From the NCBI GenBank assembly GCA_000708835.1, contig DF237288.1, forward strand, positions 1-64,000: a stretch of 64,000 nt of DNA. The letters are read 5' to 3'. The position numbers were made by a program, and so were the translations under genes. This stretch comes from Klebsormidium nitens. Lineage: Eukaryota; Streptophyta; Klebsormidiophyceae; Klebsormidiales; Klebsormidiaceae. The first letter of the stretch is position 1. Each line of letters opens with the position of its first letter. Shown here in pieces: positions 51,352 to 63,506 of this stretch. The notes below the pieces were generated by a model. The model searched no databases and was not told the origin of the DNA. It worked only from the letters and a program-made list of their open reading frames with translations.

Positions 51352-52329
51352 TTGTGACTCTGGCTTCCAGCCTCCACGGGCAATGAAGAGCGGCTTTAGA
51401 TCTGGCCAAGCGGCCCGCACTTGAGAATTGGTTGAGATAGCACCACATACAACCAATGAAGTACGTCGAATGGGTGAGTAGATTCATATTATCTTTGCCA
51501 CCACTGTAAGCCGAGCGCTCTCGGCAGCGTGCATGTGTATACATGTAGGCAATGCATCTCCTGAAAAGCGGCGCGGTACATGATGCAACAGTCCCTGCGC
51601 TGTAGTTGGATACACATTCAAGGCCTAACTCGCAATGTGTACCCAGGACTCTAAGTTGACCACTGAATGATGCATCGCGGGTGTGTACCGTTGGAAAGAA
51701 CTAAGTTAGCTCTTCTTGATCATGCATAACCCGCATTTCAAGCACATGGGTACATGCATGAACCATGCAGGCTTTGGGTTAGACTGCCGGCGCAAAGTGA
51801 AGCTCTTGTTGAATATCACAATGATGAACGAAAGGGCCCAGGCTGTCATGGGACGACTGGCCATCACCCGCCGCCGCACGGCGTCCCTAGCTCCATGTAC
51901 GTGGTCAGTAAACACTTATTAGCTCGAGAAATCTACATTTGGGTCGGCATGCTTATCTAAGCCCGAAAGCGAGTCTTAGCTCAGAATGCATACTGCACTC
52001 GGCAAAGTGTGCCAAAAGTGATCGAGCAAGAGTTGGAGGAAGATCCCAATGCAGCTAGGCGCAGTCAAAAGCTTGCAATGCACATGCCATTCTAAGATGA
52101 GTATAGTTTGGATCTGAAAGACAATCTGGACCAGCCCTTTACACGAAATCATGCCGTCTGCCAAGAAGCGTCAAAGTGAACCCTGTCTAGACAATTGAAC
52201 GAGGCAATCTTTGCGACTTGTGGCGAGGCCTGGTATGCCCATAAGAAATCACATCGAGAAAGCATATTATATCACCGGGATGGCATACTAACAGCGCTCT
52301 TACAGCATGATCGATACCCGTCAACAGAA
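51352..52329. other. Convergent intergenic region, no gene seen
   Basis: Spacer between the ends of the coiled-coil gene and OXA1. It holds only short frames and both genes' 3' untranslated regions. Confidence 0.45.
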
Positions 52330-55054
52330 TCATTTCCGTTTACTTCGCCTCTTTTTAGTTGGTCGTGGTATTGACTGCAAAGATGTTGGGGTACTACTGA
52401 CTACTTCTGTTTGATGCATACTTGAAGCCATGGGCAACGGTTGCTGACCTGCTTCGTTCAAAGTTGGAATACCAAGTGCCTCTTTCACCTTCGGTACCTT
52501 GAGAACTGCAAGACGATTGGCATGTTAGGAGCAAAAGAAAGAGTAAGACTCGAAGGACACCAGTTACACCTCTGTCAACAAAGGACGGGGTTATATCCTT
52601 CCTGGCACTTCTCAGAAGCTTTAGCAGGAGGCAGAGGGCTTACGTGAGCTTTGCAGCAACGAGAAGAGGTTGGACGGGATCCAGTAGCAGAAGAGGGCCT
52701 GCACATAAAGCACGCACGTCAGAGCAAGCCCGATGTTGCTCACTTTGCACTTCCAATACAGAGACGACCACAGGGTGCCACTTGTAGGCACAAATCCGTG
52801 TTGAGCTAGCGAAATCACCAGCCCCGACACTGCAGGCAGAGGGCAAAGCGAATCAGGCGTCACCTTCTCAAAGGACATGGTGAGGGGAACCATGGCCACC
52901 CCCAGGACGCGCATCGCCATTTTCATGGTCTTGGCCATGGGCTGCCCCTGCATGCCCTCCATGGCTCCCACCTGAGAAACGAGAGCGACAAGTTAGAGAG
53001 ACTTCACGATAGGCAGGCGCCAGGAAGTTGCAGGGATGCCATGCCTGGTGGCCCTGCTGAGGGCCAACCCCAGCGAGGCTTCGATTCATGACCACCAACG
53101 CTTCATGGTACAATGGAGACAGCAACCGCAGATATGGCATACTCTGAGAGAGATTGTGCGCAGCGAAAACGGGGGCTAGCCTGCAACCTGCAGCGGCTCG
53201 CAAAGGATTCGCTCTTTGGGACATGATGTGCGGGCAGGGCCGTGCTCACCTCAACAGTGATCAGGAAGGTGGCAGCGCAGATGGTGGGCAGCAGGTAGGT
53301 GGGGTCAGCGCCAGACAGGTCCGTGAACCAGAAGAGGCCCCCTTCCTTGAACGACGGCAAATTCTCTGACATCCGCCGAATCTGAGAAGATGGATCCATT
53401 GGTCCAATGAAAGACGGCAGGAAGTGCCGGGTCATAGCGAGGTGCAATTCGATGGCTACCCAAAGATAAGCTGACTAACACCCTTCTGCACCGGATCAAG
53501 GGATTATGAGCTGCATCAGCTTACCGCCAAGAAGAAGCCAATGAAGAGGGGAGCTTGTGCAAACGCCCCTGCCATCGTCTTGAGCGGATTCACATTGTAT
53601 CTGCATGCGGAAGGAAGAGACCACCCTTGAACTTGCAGTACATGGTTTGGAAGCAAAGGGATCTATGCACGCTGTCAAGAAACACAGCCATTTCCCAGTC
53701 CTTTCACCACTGAAAGGCTTTCCCAGCACCAGGTGCTTCTTGAGGTACTACCAGCGAAAAGGCCATATCCCAAATAGGAAACAACCGCTGATTCACGGCT
53801 TGGCCTGCTCTGCTGCCCTTACTTCTTCATAACTTCTGACATCTGTCGCTGGATCTCCTGCGTCGCCTGGTGGTCGGTTACCTGCACAAGGATGCCAACA
53901 CACTCAGAACCTACCCAACGTTAAGGTGAATGTGCCGGCCAGCTCAGACTAAGATTGGACAAGCAACACGCTAACTGGGTTGCTCGTTCAAAGGGTTCAC
54001 TTACATTCTCCCTCATCTTCTTGGACAGCACTTCCAGCTCAGGGCGGGCCGCCTGCATACAAGGGCAGCCAGTGAGCAGGCCAGACAGAGGGATCATCCT
54101 ACGGGAAGTTGCTGGCACAGACAGACGGGAGGGCGCCGCCAGGACACTGGAGCACAGTCAGCAGCGTAGCAGAGACACATGCTGGAAGCGTTTCAAAGGA
54201 AAGACGCAGTCGTGGGGCGCACCGACATCCTGGCCGTTGATCGCATCTGGAAGAGGGTGATGGGGAAGAGGCAGGCGCGCGCAGTCAGAGTGGTGGCGGC
54301 GATGGTGGCCCACCTGCAGGCCGCAGCGCACGCGGGGGAGTGAGCCCCAGCCAGAGGCAATCAGGCGCCAGAGCACTGCAACCACTATGCGAAAGGTAGA
54401 TCTGCTACAAGTAGTGCAGTGCGCCGTCTTATTCAAGGGTAAAAGCGCTTCGCCTGGGGGTAAAAATAGAGGCAGGGACATCTCCCCCTTGCGTGACAAG
54501 GTAGTCAGATGGATCAAACCTCTAGAGCCCATGTCATACTGCCACACCATTACCAATTTCTGCCCACAGGCGCTTGATGTGACTGTGCCTGAGGACTGCG
54601 CTGAATGCTGTGCCTACCAGGGCAGGCCGGTGTACTGGTGCATCGCCTCCAGCATGTACTGAATGGCAGCGATGGGGGCCGCCGATTCGCTGGCGATGGC
54701 GGCCACCTCGCTGCCCCCGCTGGCAGCCGCGACAGACACACTCTGTACCACCTCTGCAGCAGCAGCATCAGCGGGCGAGCTGCTGAAGCACCGGCCTCCG
54801 CCTGACGCCCACAGGGTTGCGGGGAGCAGCCCACATGGCAGAAGAGGCCCCTGGGAGAGACGATTGTGGCCACTGCTCAGGCCAATGACACCTGCCTCCA
54901 GCTTGGAGGGGGACGACGCTGCTTGACGGGTCCCATCAGGAGGCTCGTCATCTCGGACTGGCCCAGCCCAAACATGAGCAGCGCTGAGCGCATTGAAATG
55001 CCAATGCTCTGCGGCGCGCACGCCAAGGCGCAAAGAACTGCGAAGGCGCAGCAT
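52330..55054 (-). CDS. OXA1: Mitochondrial inner-membrane insertase OXA1 (YidC/Oxa1/Alb3 family)
   Basis: Nine exons: 55054-54618, 54313-54223, 54052-54005, 53881-53823, 53600-53525, 53381-53250, 52971-52864, 52698-52644, 52505-52330. Phases join, giving 393 residues. OXA1 inserts mitochondrially made and imported proteins into the inner membrane. The N-terminus (MLRLRSSLRLGVRAAEHW) is an Arg/Ala/Ser-rich presequence. The core shows PIAAIQYMLEAMHQYTGLPW, then TM1 WWATIAATTLTARACLFPIT, a matrix loop (ARPELEVLSKKMREN..QEIQRQMSEVMKKY), NPLKTMAGAFAQAPLFIGFF, LPSFKEGGLFWFTDL, the GAMEGMQGQPMAKTMK loop, VPLTMSF and FCYWIPSNLFSLLQ. The last exon ends in a basic tail, PRPTKKRRSKRK, of the sort that binds mitochondrial ribosomes. 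WFTDLSGADPTYLLP and the GxPM loop favour OXA1 over plastid ALB3. I start at the ATG 55054; the frame extends upstream but only with non-ATG starts. The gene is divergent from SPT16. Confidence 0.92.
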
Positions 55055-55911
55055 TGCAAGAAAAAGAGCAGCGCCGATGCCACTACCTGACCCTGCCGCT
55101 ACCAACTACCAGCCACGCTCAACACGCAGCGCCGCTGCCACTGCCAGCCAGGTAACTTTGAATTTCAAAGCGTGGGCAATTTGCCTGAGCCTCATGTGCA
55201 GTGCAGCAACTTCGTCCCTTTGCCCAGTATTCTTCCACTAGAAGTGGCAGGGTTAGATGAACTTGATTAGAATTGGTTGTTTCTTTCACGATTTAAGGCT
55301 TTGACTGTGAGCTCAGTTCTAAGAGTTGTACAGATGCGGCTTTTGGCAACCGTGCGGCGGCGGCTCCGTGCCTCTTGCCACGGAACTTTTTACTCCCCAA
55401 TTTGGTTGATCAAGAGTTTCCAAGTTTAGCACAATGTGCATGATGATTGGTTCCATTCTTGCAGACTCCAAAACTACTTGAAGTTGAAGTAGCCTACTTG
55501 TCCGCTGCCTCATCGGATGCTGTAGTACATGCAGTGTGTACTACTACTAGACTCCGAGTCCGACTCCGAGTCGCTTCCAAATTTGGCGCCAAATCTTCCT
55601 CACTGGGCTTTCATTGTTTCATTGTCAACAAAGCTTGAATAGTGCAAGCGCCAACAACAATATTGAAGCTGGACAGGAGGTCTTCCCATGAGCCAAAGGT
55701 TCCGGGCTCGGGAGAAGCGCTCACGAGGCTGTCAAGGCTGAGGTAGCCATGAGATTTGTTTTCTGGATGGTACATGCACCCCAGTGTTGCGAAGGCTGAG
55801 GGTCCCCTTCATCAATTGCGAAGGCTGAGGGTCCTCTTCGACGGCGCTTCCCAGTGAACACACAGTTCCATCATTGCTTGGCGTCATCAAAATCTACTAT
55901 AATTGGCGCTG
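55055..55911. promoter_or_regulatory. Shared upstream region of OXA1 and SPT16
   Basis: These 857 bp separate two divergent start codons. A 24-bp direct repeat with one mismatch (55787-55810 and 55816-55839, core TTGCGAAGGCTGAGGGTCC) lies about 75-125 bp before the SPT16 start and could be a regulatory or simply duplicated element. A tandem GACTCCGAGTCC motif sits near 55550-55573. No TATA box is obvious. Confidence 0.45.
55787..55839 (+). repeat. 24-bp direct repeat upstream of SPT16
   Basis: Two copies, 55787-55810 and 55816-55839, differ by one C/T change and are separated by five bases. They begin TTGCGAAGGCTGAGGGTCC. They are close to the SPT16 start codon, so they may lie in the 5' untranslated region or core promoter. 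Confidence 0.7.
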
Positions 55912-58900
55912 ATGGCGGCCAATGGGAGCAACCCCGCTCCTTCGGAAGAGAGCATCGACAGCGCCACCTTCAGCAGCCGCCTGCAGACCTTGTATGCCAG
56001 CTGGGAGGTGAGGGTCACCCTGCTACTTCGGCATGCCACCCACCATGACCTGGCCACACAACATTTGCGCGTTGCGTTTTGAGTGCTCTGTGGCTGCATC
56101 ATTGAGACTTGACATAGCGCCTACTCATTTCCCTGCAGGCTTCGCGCGCATCGCTGTGGGGTGGTGCGCAGGCACTGGCGGTGGCCAGCGGGCCGGGCAG
56201 CGAGGACCTACGGTACCTTAAGTCTTCCGCTTTGCAGCTCTGGCTCCTCGGGTAAGGGCACCGGCCAGTGCCACCACGCGCATATGAGGGATCAGGGAAG
56301 GGCCAGCTGTGTTGTTTGCTGTGGATTGACTATCATTGGTTATGCACCTTCTGCCCAGAGAGTCACCAATCTCGCGGTTGTTTGCAGGTTTGAGTTCCCA
56401 GAGACCATCATGGTGTTCCTTGCCGGAGGCGTCCACTTCATCTGCAGCAAAAAGAAGGGTGAGATCCTCTGTCAATTGAACCTCCTGCATGTCAGCATTA
56501 GCACTTGTCCGCATACCAATCAAGCAATCTTCTGGGTATTAGCCCCACCAAGGTTGCCTGACACAGCTTTATTTTTTCTTGCAGCTGGTATGTTGGAGGC
56601 GGCCAAAGCAAGCTTCCCTGAAGACCTTAAAGTGCAGGTAAGTTTCTCGCACCGACCGGCTCACGCATCTGCCTTCAAGTGGAAATTTTCAATCTAGGCT
56701 TGTGTGCAAATTGGGTCCACTATCCCCTCTGATGGCATTCCATTTGACCCGGCATGTGTTTGTCCAGGTCCAGATCCATGTGAAGGGCCGCAGCGATGAC
56801 GGGGCCACCCATATTGCGGCGGTGCTGATTGCGCTCAAAGAGAGCAGCGGGGCGACCCCGGCAGTGGGCTGGCTGCCCAAGGAGAAGCCGGAGGGCGACC
56901 TCATGACCAGGTGGGCGTGGCAGGAAAAGCCCACCGCGCCGCTGGCCCCTGGCTAAACGCCATGCTGTCAAGCAGTGTGCCGGGCAGGAGCGAAGCTGCC
57001 ATCCTTTGTTGGCTGTTGTGGGCTCGTCGCTTACTGATGGGCCCACGGCACTCCGCTGCAGGTGGGCGAGTGCGCTGTCTGCGAGTGGGGCGACGCTGGT
57101 GGACGCCGCGCCCGGGCTGGCGTACCTGCTGGCCACCAAGGACGAGGCAGAGGTATGCACCGCAGCGGCATGGCAAAGACTCTGGGGCTGTGCCAGTCAC
57201 GTCGTCGTGCTCCACGATTCGTGGCTACGCCTTTGCTCTACAGCTGACGAAATGTGTTGGGGTGTGCAGATCGTGAACGTGAAGCGGGCCGCCCTCCTGG
57301 CCGCCCAGGTCCTCAAGGTGGGCACTTGCTGCGTCCCTGGTCCAAATCAACTTCCTGCGATTTGCCGGTGTAGTTCAGTTTGTTACCTTCGAATCATGAG
57401 TCCGCAAGCGTAACACGTGGGTTGTTTCGGTTGCAGATGCACGCCATCGTGCAGGTCGAAGAGATCATCGACCAGGAGAAGACTGTAACGCATGCCAAGC
57501 TCTCCGAAGAGTGAGCCCTCTGTATCCAGCTCTTGCTGTGCCACGGGGGGGTATTTCCGTTTCTTTTGCAATTTGACGTGATGTTGTACCGCCCTGCCTG
57601 TTCCATCCAAAAGCTCGATTCTTTGTTTGAGCATGCCTTGCTTCGAAGGTTGTGTCTGCCTAATGCTGGCTGTACTCGTGGCGCAGTGCGGAGGCAGCGC
57701 TGCTAGAGCCGTCCCGTGTCAAAGTTAAGTTGAGGTGAGAGGGTTTATGTTTCATGACAGTCTTTGAGACGTTGAGGCTGGAGCCGCCAACCTGTTGTGA
57801 TGTTTCATCCCAACACGCCGACTGCAAGAAAAAGCTACTGTGCTGGCAGGATGTCTGTAAAATACTTTGGACGCAAAGCCGTCTTGCGTAGTGATTCAAC
57901 TTTTCGTGACGAGGCTGCCTGACCAAGCTGTATTTGCTGGCCTTCAGGGCGGAGAACGTGGACTTGGCATATCCCCCCATTTTCCAGAGCGGGTGAGACA
58001 TGCAACCCAGATGCTTTTGTCTGGGACTAAATATATGTGTCCCCAAATATATATCTGGGGCTCTTGTACCGGTGCACAGCAAACGATTTGCTCAAGGCTT
58101 TTCTTTCAACTAGGGACTGAGGTTTCGTTGAGTGTCAAGGAGCTGATATGGGAACGACATCTAGGATTGCACAGCATCATGCACGATTAGATCAACAACC
58201 AAGACTCGATGCGTGATGGCATGTGTTTGATCAAGGCTGCGCTTCACTCTGAGACACGCACTGTCACCGTTGTTTCCGTGTTCCGAAGAGCCGCTACATC
58301 AGCCTTCGCTCCACTGACACCCGTTTTCGTCGGTGACCTGCAGGGGGGAGTACGACATCCGCCCTGCTGCTGAGAGCAGCCCGGGAACTTTGGATTTTGG
58401 TGAGGCGCGGAAGGCACGGGCACAAGAAGCAGCAGGAAGATGCGAAGGGGCCGTTTCTTGTCGCTACATGTCAGCTGCTCCGGTCGCCCCCCTCTGATAG
58501 CGGGCGGCCATGCGCGAATTGGTCTTGCATGACTGCTTTGATAAGTGCCATGGTTGGTCGGACGTGCAGGGACGTGTGGGGTGATCCTGCTGGCCGTTGG
58601 GGCCAAGTACAACTCGTACTGCGCCACGCTGGCGCGCTCCCTCCTCATCGACTCCACCAAGAAACAGGAACAGGTCGGCCCACGTGCCTCCCTGCCATAG
58701 CCGCTCTCTGTCTCTCCAAGTGACTACGTCTGGGTGTCGAGTCGCTGAATCTTGCAAACGGCCTTAACTTGGAATCGATTTCGATGGTTGCAATTCGATG
58801 GTTGCGAAAGTCAGGGCGGAGGGCGAAACTGAATTCCCGGGAGGGAGAAAAGAGAACGGAGATCCAGCATGCAAACTTGTACTAGTTTGTTCAAGTTTCT

Positions 58901-61900
58901 TTGTTCGTAGATTCTGGATAGACATTGGAGAACGAGCCCCACTACTGGCCCGGTTTGTGGCGAGAGCAGGGCATTCACACTGCTGCTTTGCTTGTGTGCA
59001 GGTGTACAAGGCCTTGTTGCGTGCTCAGGAGGCGGTCATTGCCGCGCTGCGCCCTGGGGCGCGCCTGGCCGACGTTTATCAGGTGAGCCTTCCGCCCCTC
59101 CGGTCACGGATCTTTTCCTCCTGCTTCTCCCGGCTTGGCTGGCAGACCCGACCCGCTTCGCTCGCTGGCTCGAAAGCATCTTGGTTGTGGGCTATCAGAA
59201 GGTCCGCTCCTCGTCTCTTCATCATAATTGGCGGTTGTTTTCATCCAGGCGGGCGTAGCAGTGGTGCAGGCGGACGCCCCGGATGCAGTGCCCTTCCTGT
59301 CCAAGACGTTTGGCAGCAGTATCGGTGAGCGGCGCCTCCCGCCAGCTGCCTTTTTCTCCATGAACCTGCTCATTAGAGGCAGTCCGTGAGCGCACACCAC
59401 CCCCTTTGGGTGCCCAATTTTGCGGTCTGCTTGCCCCGCCCCGGGTCGTCCAGCCCCATTGATCTGTGCGGCTTCTGTTCAGGGCTGGAGCTGCGTGAGG
59501 GCACCTACTCCATCAGTCCCAAGAACAAGGAGACCGTGCGGCCCCACATGTGCTTCAACGTTGCGGTGAGCACCCCCGAAGCCAGCTAGCCGCAGCCACA
59601 TCGATAACCCCTCATCGATGAAGTGCCCAGGCCCAGACTCCCTTTGTGTGCTCATTTCGTATCCCTGCGCTCTTGCTGCTGGTCCCGGCCTGCTTTCCTC
59701 CTGCCGCCCTTCGTCTGTGTCGCGACCGTGTGCCTCCCCCCCCCGTGCAGCTGGGCGTGCAGGCGGTGCCCAACCCGGAGGCTCCGGCGGGGGCGTCCCG
59801 CGAGTACGCCCTGCTGCTGGCCGACACCGTCATCGTGAAGCAAGACCAGGCCGAGGTGCGACCCCGCTCCTCTCTCGCACACCTCCGCTCCCGTGTGACT
59901 GCCACTCGTCTCGTATCATTGCTCTCCCCTTCGCTGCCCCTCTGGGTGTCCTTCGTCCTGACCGCCCTTCTCCTGCCGCTTGTCTGCAGGTGGCCACTGC
60001 CTCGTGCTCCCGCGCCTGGAACGAGATTGCTTACTCCTTCAAGGTGACCGCTGTCCCCTTGTCCGCGCTTTGTGCTTGTGCTGCTCGGTTGGCGTCCTGC
60101 TTTTCTGCGTGGCCTCTGCCTGTAACCACTCCTGCTTGTGGCCCCCCGCGCCATGGCCGTACTTGGCCCCGCCGGCTGATGACGCGAGCTGCTCCGCTGT
60201 GCAGGATGGAGACGACGAGGAGCCCGACGTGAAGCCGCCTCCCCCGCCACCGCGCCGGGCCGCTGCCGCCGTGGATGCGAAGAATACGCTGCGCTCAGAG
60301 AAGGAGCTGAACAAGGAAGGTAAGCCACCAGCATGGCCGCTTACTGGGCATCGATGTGACGGCCGGAAGAGAACGGCATGCATGATCGTCGTTGGCTTAA
60401 ACTGGATTCTACGTCGTGGTATTGAAGGGGTTGTCCGCCGATGGGCCACCGAGCGCGCTCCTGGCCGTGTGCAGAGGAGCGCAAGCGGACGCAGGCGGAG
60501 CTGGTGGCGCAGAAGAACGAGGAGACGCGGCGCCGCATCCTGGACATGGCCAACGGAGGCGCAGGGGGCTCAGGCGGGGGCGCAGGCGGGGGCGGCGGGC
60601 GCGGGGGCGGCGGAGAGGTGGTGGCGTACCGCGGGGTGGACGACATTCCGAGCAGCCGCGAGCTGATGATCCAGGTGGACCAGCGCAACGAGGCCGTGCT
60701 GCTGCCCATCTACGGCCTCATGGTGCCCTTCCACGTGGCCACCATCAAGAACGTGACCAGCTCCCAGGACGGCGGCATCAGCCTGATCCGCATCAACTTC
60801 AACGTGCCCGGCGCAGCGTTCGGCGCGGGGTACACCCCGGCCGTGAAGTACCCGGACTCGGTGTTTTTGCGCGAGGTGTCGTACCGCAGCAGCGACGCGC
60901 GGCACAGCAACCAGGTGGTGCAGCTGCTCAAGACGATGCGCCGCCAGGTGGCGCAGCGGGAGAACGAGCGGGCGGAGCGCGCCACCCTCGTCACCCAAGA
61001 GCGCCTCCAGCTCCTCAAGGGCCGCGCGCCTCGGCTGAGCGACGTCTGGATCCGGCCCAACTTTGGCGGGCGCGGCAAGAAAGCGACCGGGACACTGGAG
61101 GCGCATGCTAACGGGTTCCGCTACGCCACCAACAAGGCGGACGAGCGGCTCGACATCATGTACGGCAACATCAAGCACGCCGTCTTCCAGGTGGGAACTC
61201 GCGGCGCCACGCCCGCAAAGCCCGCGCTCTTGACGCCTCCCGCTGCCTGGCTGCCCGTGTGCATGTTGGCCTGTCGCAGTGGGTGCTGACGGGTGGGCGT
61301 GCGCGTGTGCGTGGGTGCAGCCTGCGGACAACGAGATGATCACGCTGATCCACTTCCACCTGCACCACCCCATCATGCTGGGCAAGAAGAAGACGCAGGA
61401 CGTGCAGTTCTACGCCGAGGTCATGGACGTCGTGCAGACCGTCCACAGCGGCCGCCGCGCCATGTGAGCCCCGCCGCACCCCGCTCCTGCCCGTCCCTCG
61501 ACGTCCCCTGCAAGTTGCACGGACGGCCGGGTGCCCCGTGCGCCTTGGATGGTCTGGCAATGCGGGCAGTGCTGACGGGGTGCTGGCGCATTTGTGGTGC
61601 AGGTACGACCCGGACGAGATCGAGGAGGAGCAGCGGGAGCGCGAACGACGCAACAAGATCAACAAGGACTTTGAAAACTTTGTGAAAAGGGTGAGGCACC
61701 GCCACCCTTCGCCCGCCCCTGTTAGCAAACATCCGGTGGCCTCGTGAAGCATTCGATGACAATCTCTAGCGGCCCAGTCCTGGAGGCGCAGGCGCTGACG
61801 TGTGGCGTGCCGTTGTGGGTTGGGCGCAGGCGCAGGAGCTATTCGGGCAGCTGGACCTAGAGTTCGACGTGCCGTTCAACCAGTTCGCGTTCACGGGGGT

Positions 61901-63506
61901 GCCCTTCAAGACCTCCGCCAAGATCATCCCCTGCGTCAATTGCTTGGTTAGCCCCCCGCCCCTGCGTGCGCAACTCGTCAACGGCTCTTGCTTCGGAGTG
62001 CCGCAAGGGACAGCGGTGCAGCGGCTGCTGCAGACTTCGGCTCTCGCATCCTGCTGACGTTTGCGAGGAGCCCTTGTTGTGGATTGACATATCGATCCGG
62101 CTTGTTGCCTCCGCTTGTCGTACCCTCCGCACCATCAGCTAAGTCGTCGTGATGTCTGTACCTCGCTCGCCTGACCCGCGGTCGTACGTGCGTGCTGCGC
62201 CAGGTGTCACTGATTGAGGTGCCATTCCTGGTGGTGACGCTGGACGAGATCGAGATTGTCAGTCTGGAGCGTGTGGGAATGAGCAAGAAGAGCTTCGACA
62301 TGACCATCGTCTTCAAGGTGCGCCATGCGCCGCACTCGGCCCGCGTCTGCACGGCGCTGTACTGCCGCAACCCTAGCTCTCTGCCTTCCATACAAATATG
62401 TCTCTATTGTCGCCTTTGGGGCGCTTGCAAGTGTCCGACTTCTCAGGCAACTGCCCCGCTCTCTGCCTGCTTCTTCCTGTTGTTGCATCTCCTCTTCTGA
62501 CCCGGCCCGGCTGTGTTGCCAGGACTTCCGGAAGGACGTCCACCGCATCGATGCTATCCCCACTGCCTCGCTGGAGATGATCAAAGAGTGAGCCGTCGCC
62601 CCCGGGCCACCAGCCTCCAACGTCCTCGCCCGAGTCTGCGGGTAGCCCAGCTTTTTGAAGCTTGGTGCAAAGCGCATTGCCAATAGCTGTCTCTGCCGAC
62701 GGTCCCCGTCGTGTTTTGCTTGCTTGCGGGCGGGTGTGCCGGGGTTGCCTGACGGTGGCTGTTTGTTGGCGCTGCGTGCAGCTGGTTGACGAGCATGAAG
62801 ATCAAGTACTATGAGAACCGGCTGAACCTGGTGTGGAAGCCCATTTTGCGCACCATCCTGGACGACCCCGACAAGTTCCTCGAGGACGGCGGCTGGGAGT
62901 TCCTCAACGCGGACGCCTCCGACGAGGAAGGCGGCTCCGATGAGGAGTCCGACGCGTACGAGCCGTCCGACGAGGAAGCCGCCTCCGAGTCGTCCGAGGT
63001 GCGCCCCGCCCCGCACAGCAGGCATGCACACATATGGCGTCGACCCTGCGGGTGCTCAGGAGTGCTGGCGTGAGGTGCTGTGCAGCGGGGATAAGTTCGC
63101 TCACTTTGGCGGCTGCGCTGACGCGGTGGCGGGTGGGTGCAGGAGGAGGACGACGAGAGCGTGGTGGCGTCCGACGAGGACGACGAGGACGGCAGCAGCG
63201 GCAGCGACGAGGACGAGGAGGAGGGCATGGACTGGGACGAGCTCGAGGAGCAGGCCGCCAGGTGCGACGCCCGTCCCACACACTGGCCGCCACACCCAGC
63301 CCCTGCGCAGCGGGTTAATAACCAGCGACGTGCCGGTGGTGGTGTAACTGATGCCAGACTGACGCCATGCTGTGGGCTTGTGGTACAGGGAGGACCGGGA
63401 TCGCAGCGATGAAGACGACAGTGAAGACGACCGGCGGCGGAAGAAAGGCAAGGGGCGGCCGCCAGACCGCCGGGGAGCGCCGCCGAGCAAGAAGATGCGG
63501 CGATGA
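55912..63506 (+). CDS. SPT16: FACT complex histone chaperone subunit SPT16
   Basis: Twenty-seven exons keep phase and give 1050 residues (plant SPT16 is about 1070). Exons: 55912-56007, 56139-56251, 56388-56458, 56585-56637, 56768-56910, 57062-57152, 57270-57317, 57437-57510, 57687-57734, 57948-57992, 58344-58399, 58570-58673, 59002-59082, 59249-59324, 59483-59565, 59751-59855, 59990-60043, 60205-60319, 60475-61190, 61321-61463, 61603-61690, 61830-61946, 62204-62317, 62523-62587, 62782-62998, 63143-63261, 63389-63506. SPT16 pairs with SSRP1/POB3 in FACT, which loosens and rebuilds nucleosomes during transcription and replication. Domains in order: N-terminal lobe ([11 protein letters not shown]), a catalytically dead aminopeptidase-like domain ([26 protein letters not shown]), a charged linker, PH-like domains ([49 protein letters not shown]) and an acidic tail. 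A Gly-rich tract interrupts the linker near residue 515. The tail ends in a basic KKMRR patch. Confidence 0.96.

Noticed and set aside
59612-60334. 240-codon minus-strand frame in the SPT16 region
   Set aside because: Arg/Ser/Thr-rich shadow covering both exons and introns of SPT16;  no recognisable domain.
60570-61385. Long antisense open frame (271 codons) over SPT16 exons 19-20
   Set aside because: It is a shadow of GC-rich codons in the sense gene: His/Ala/Gly-rich, no domain, and it runs through a spliced intron.
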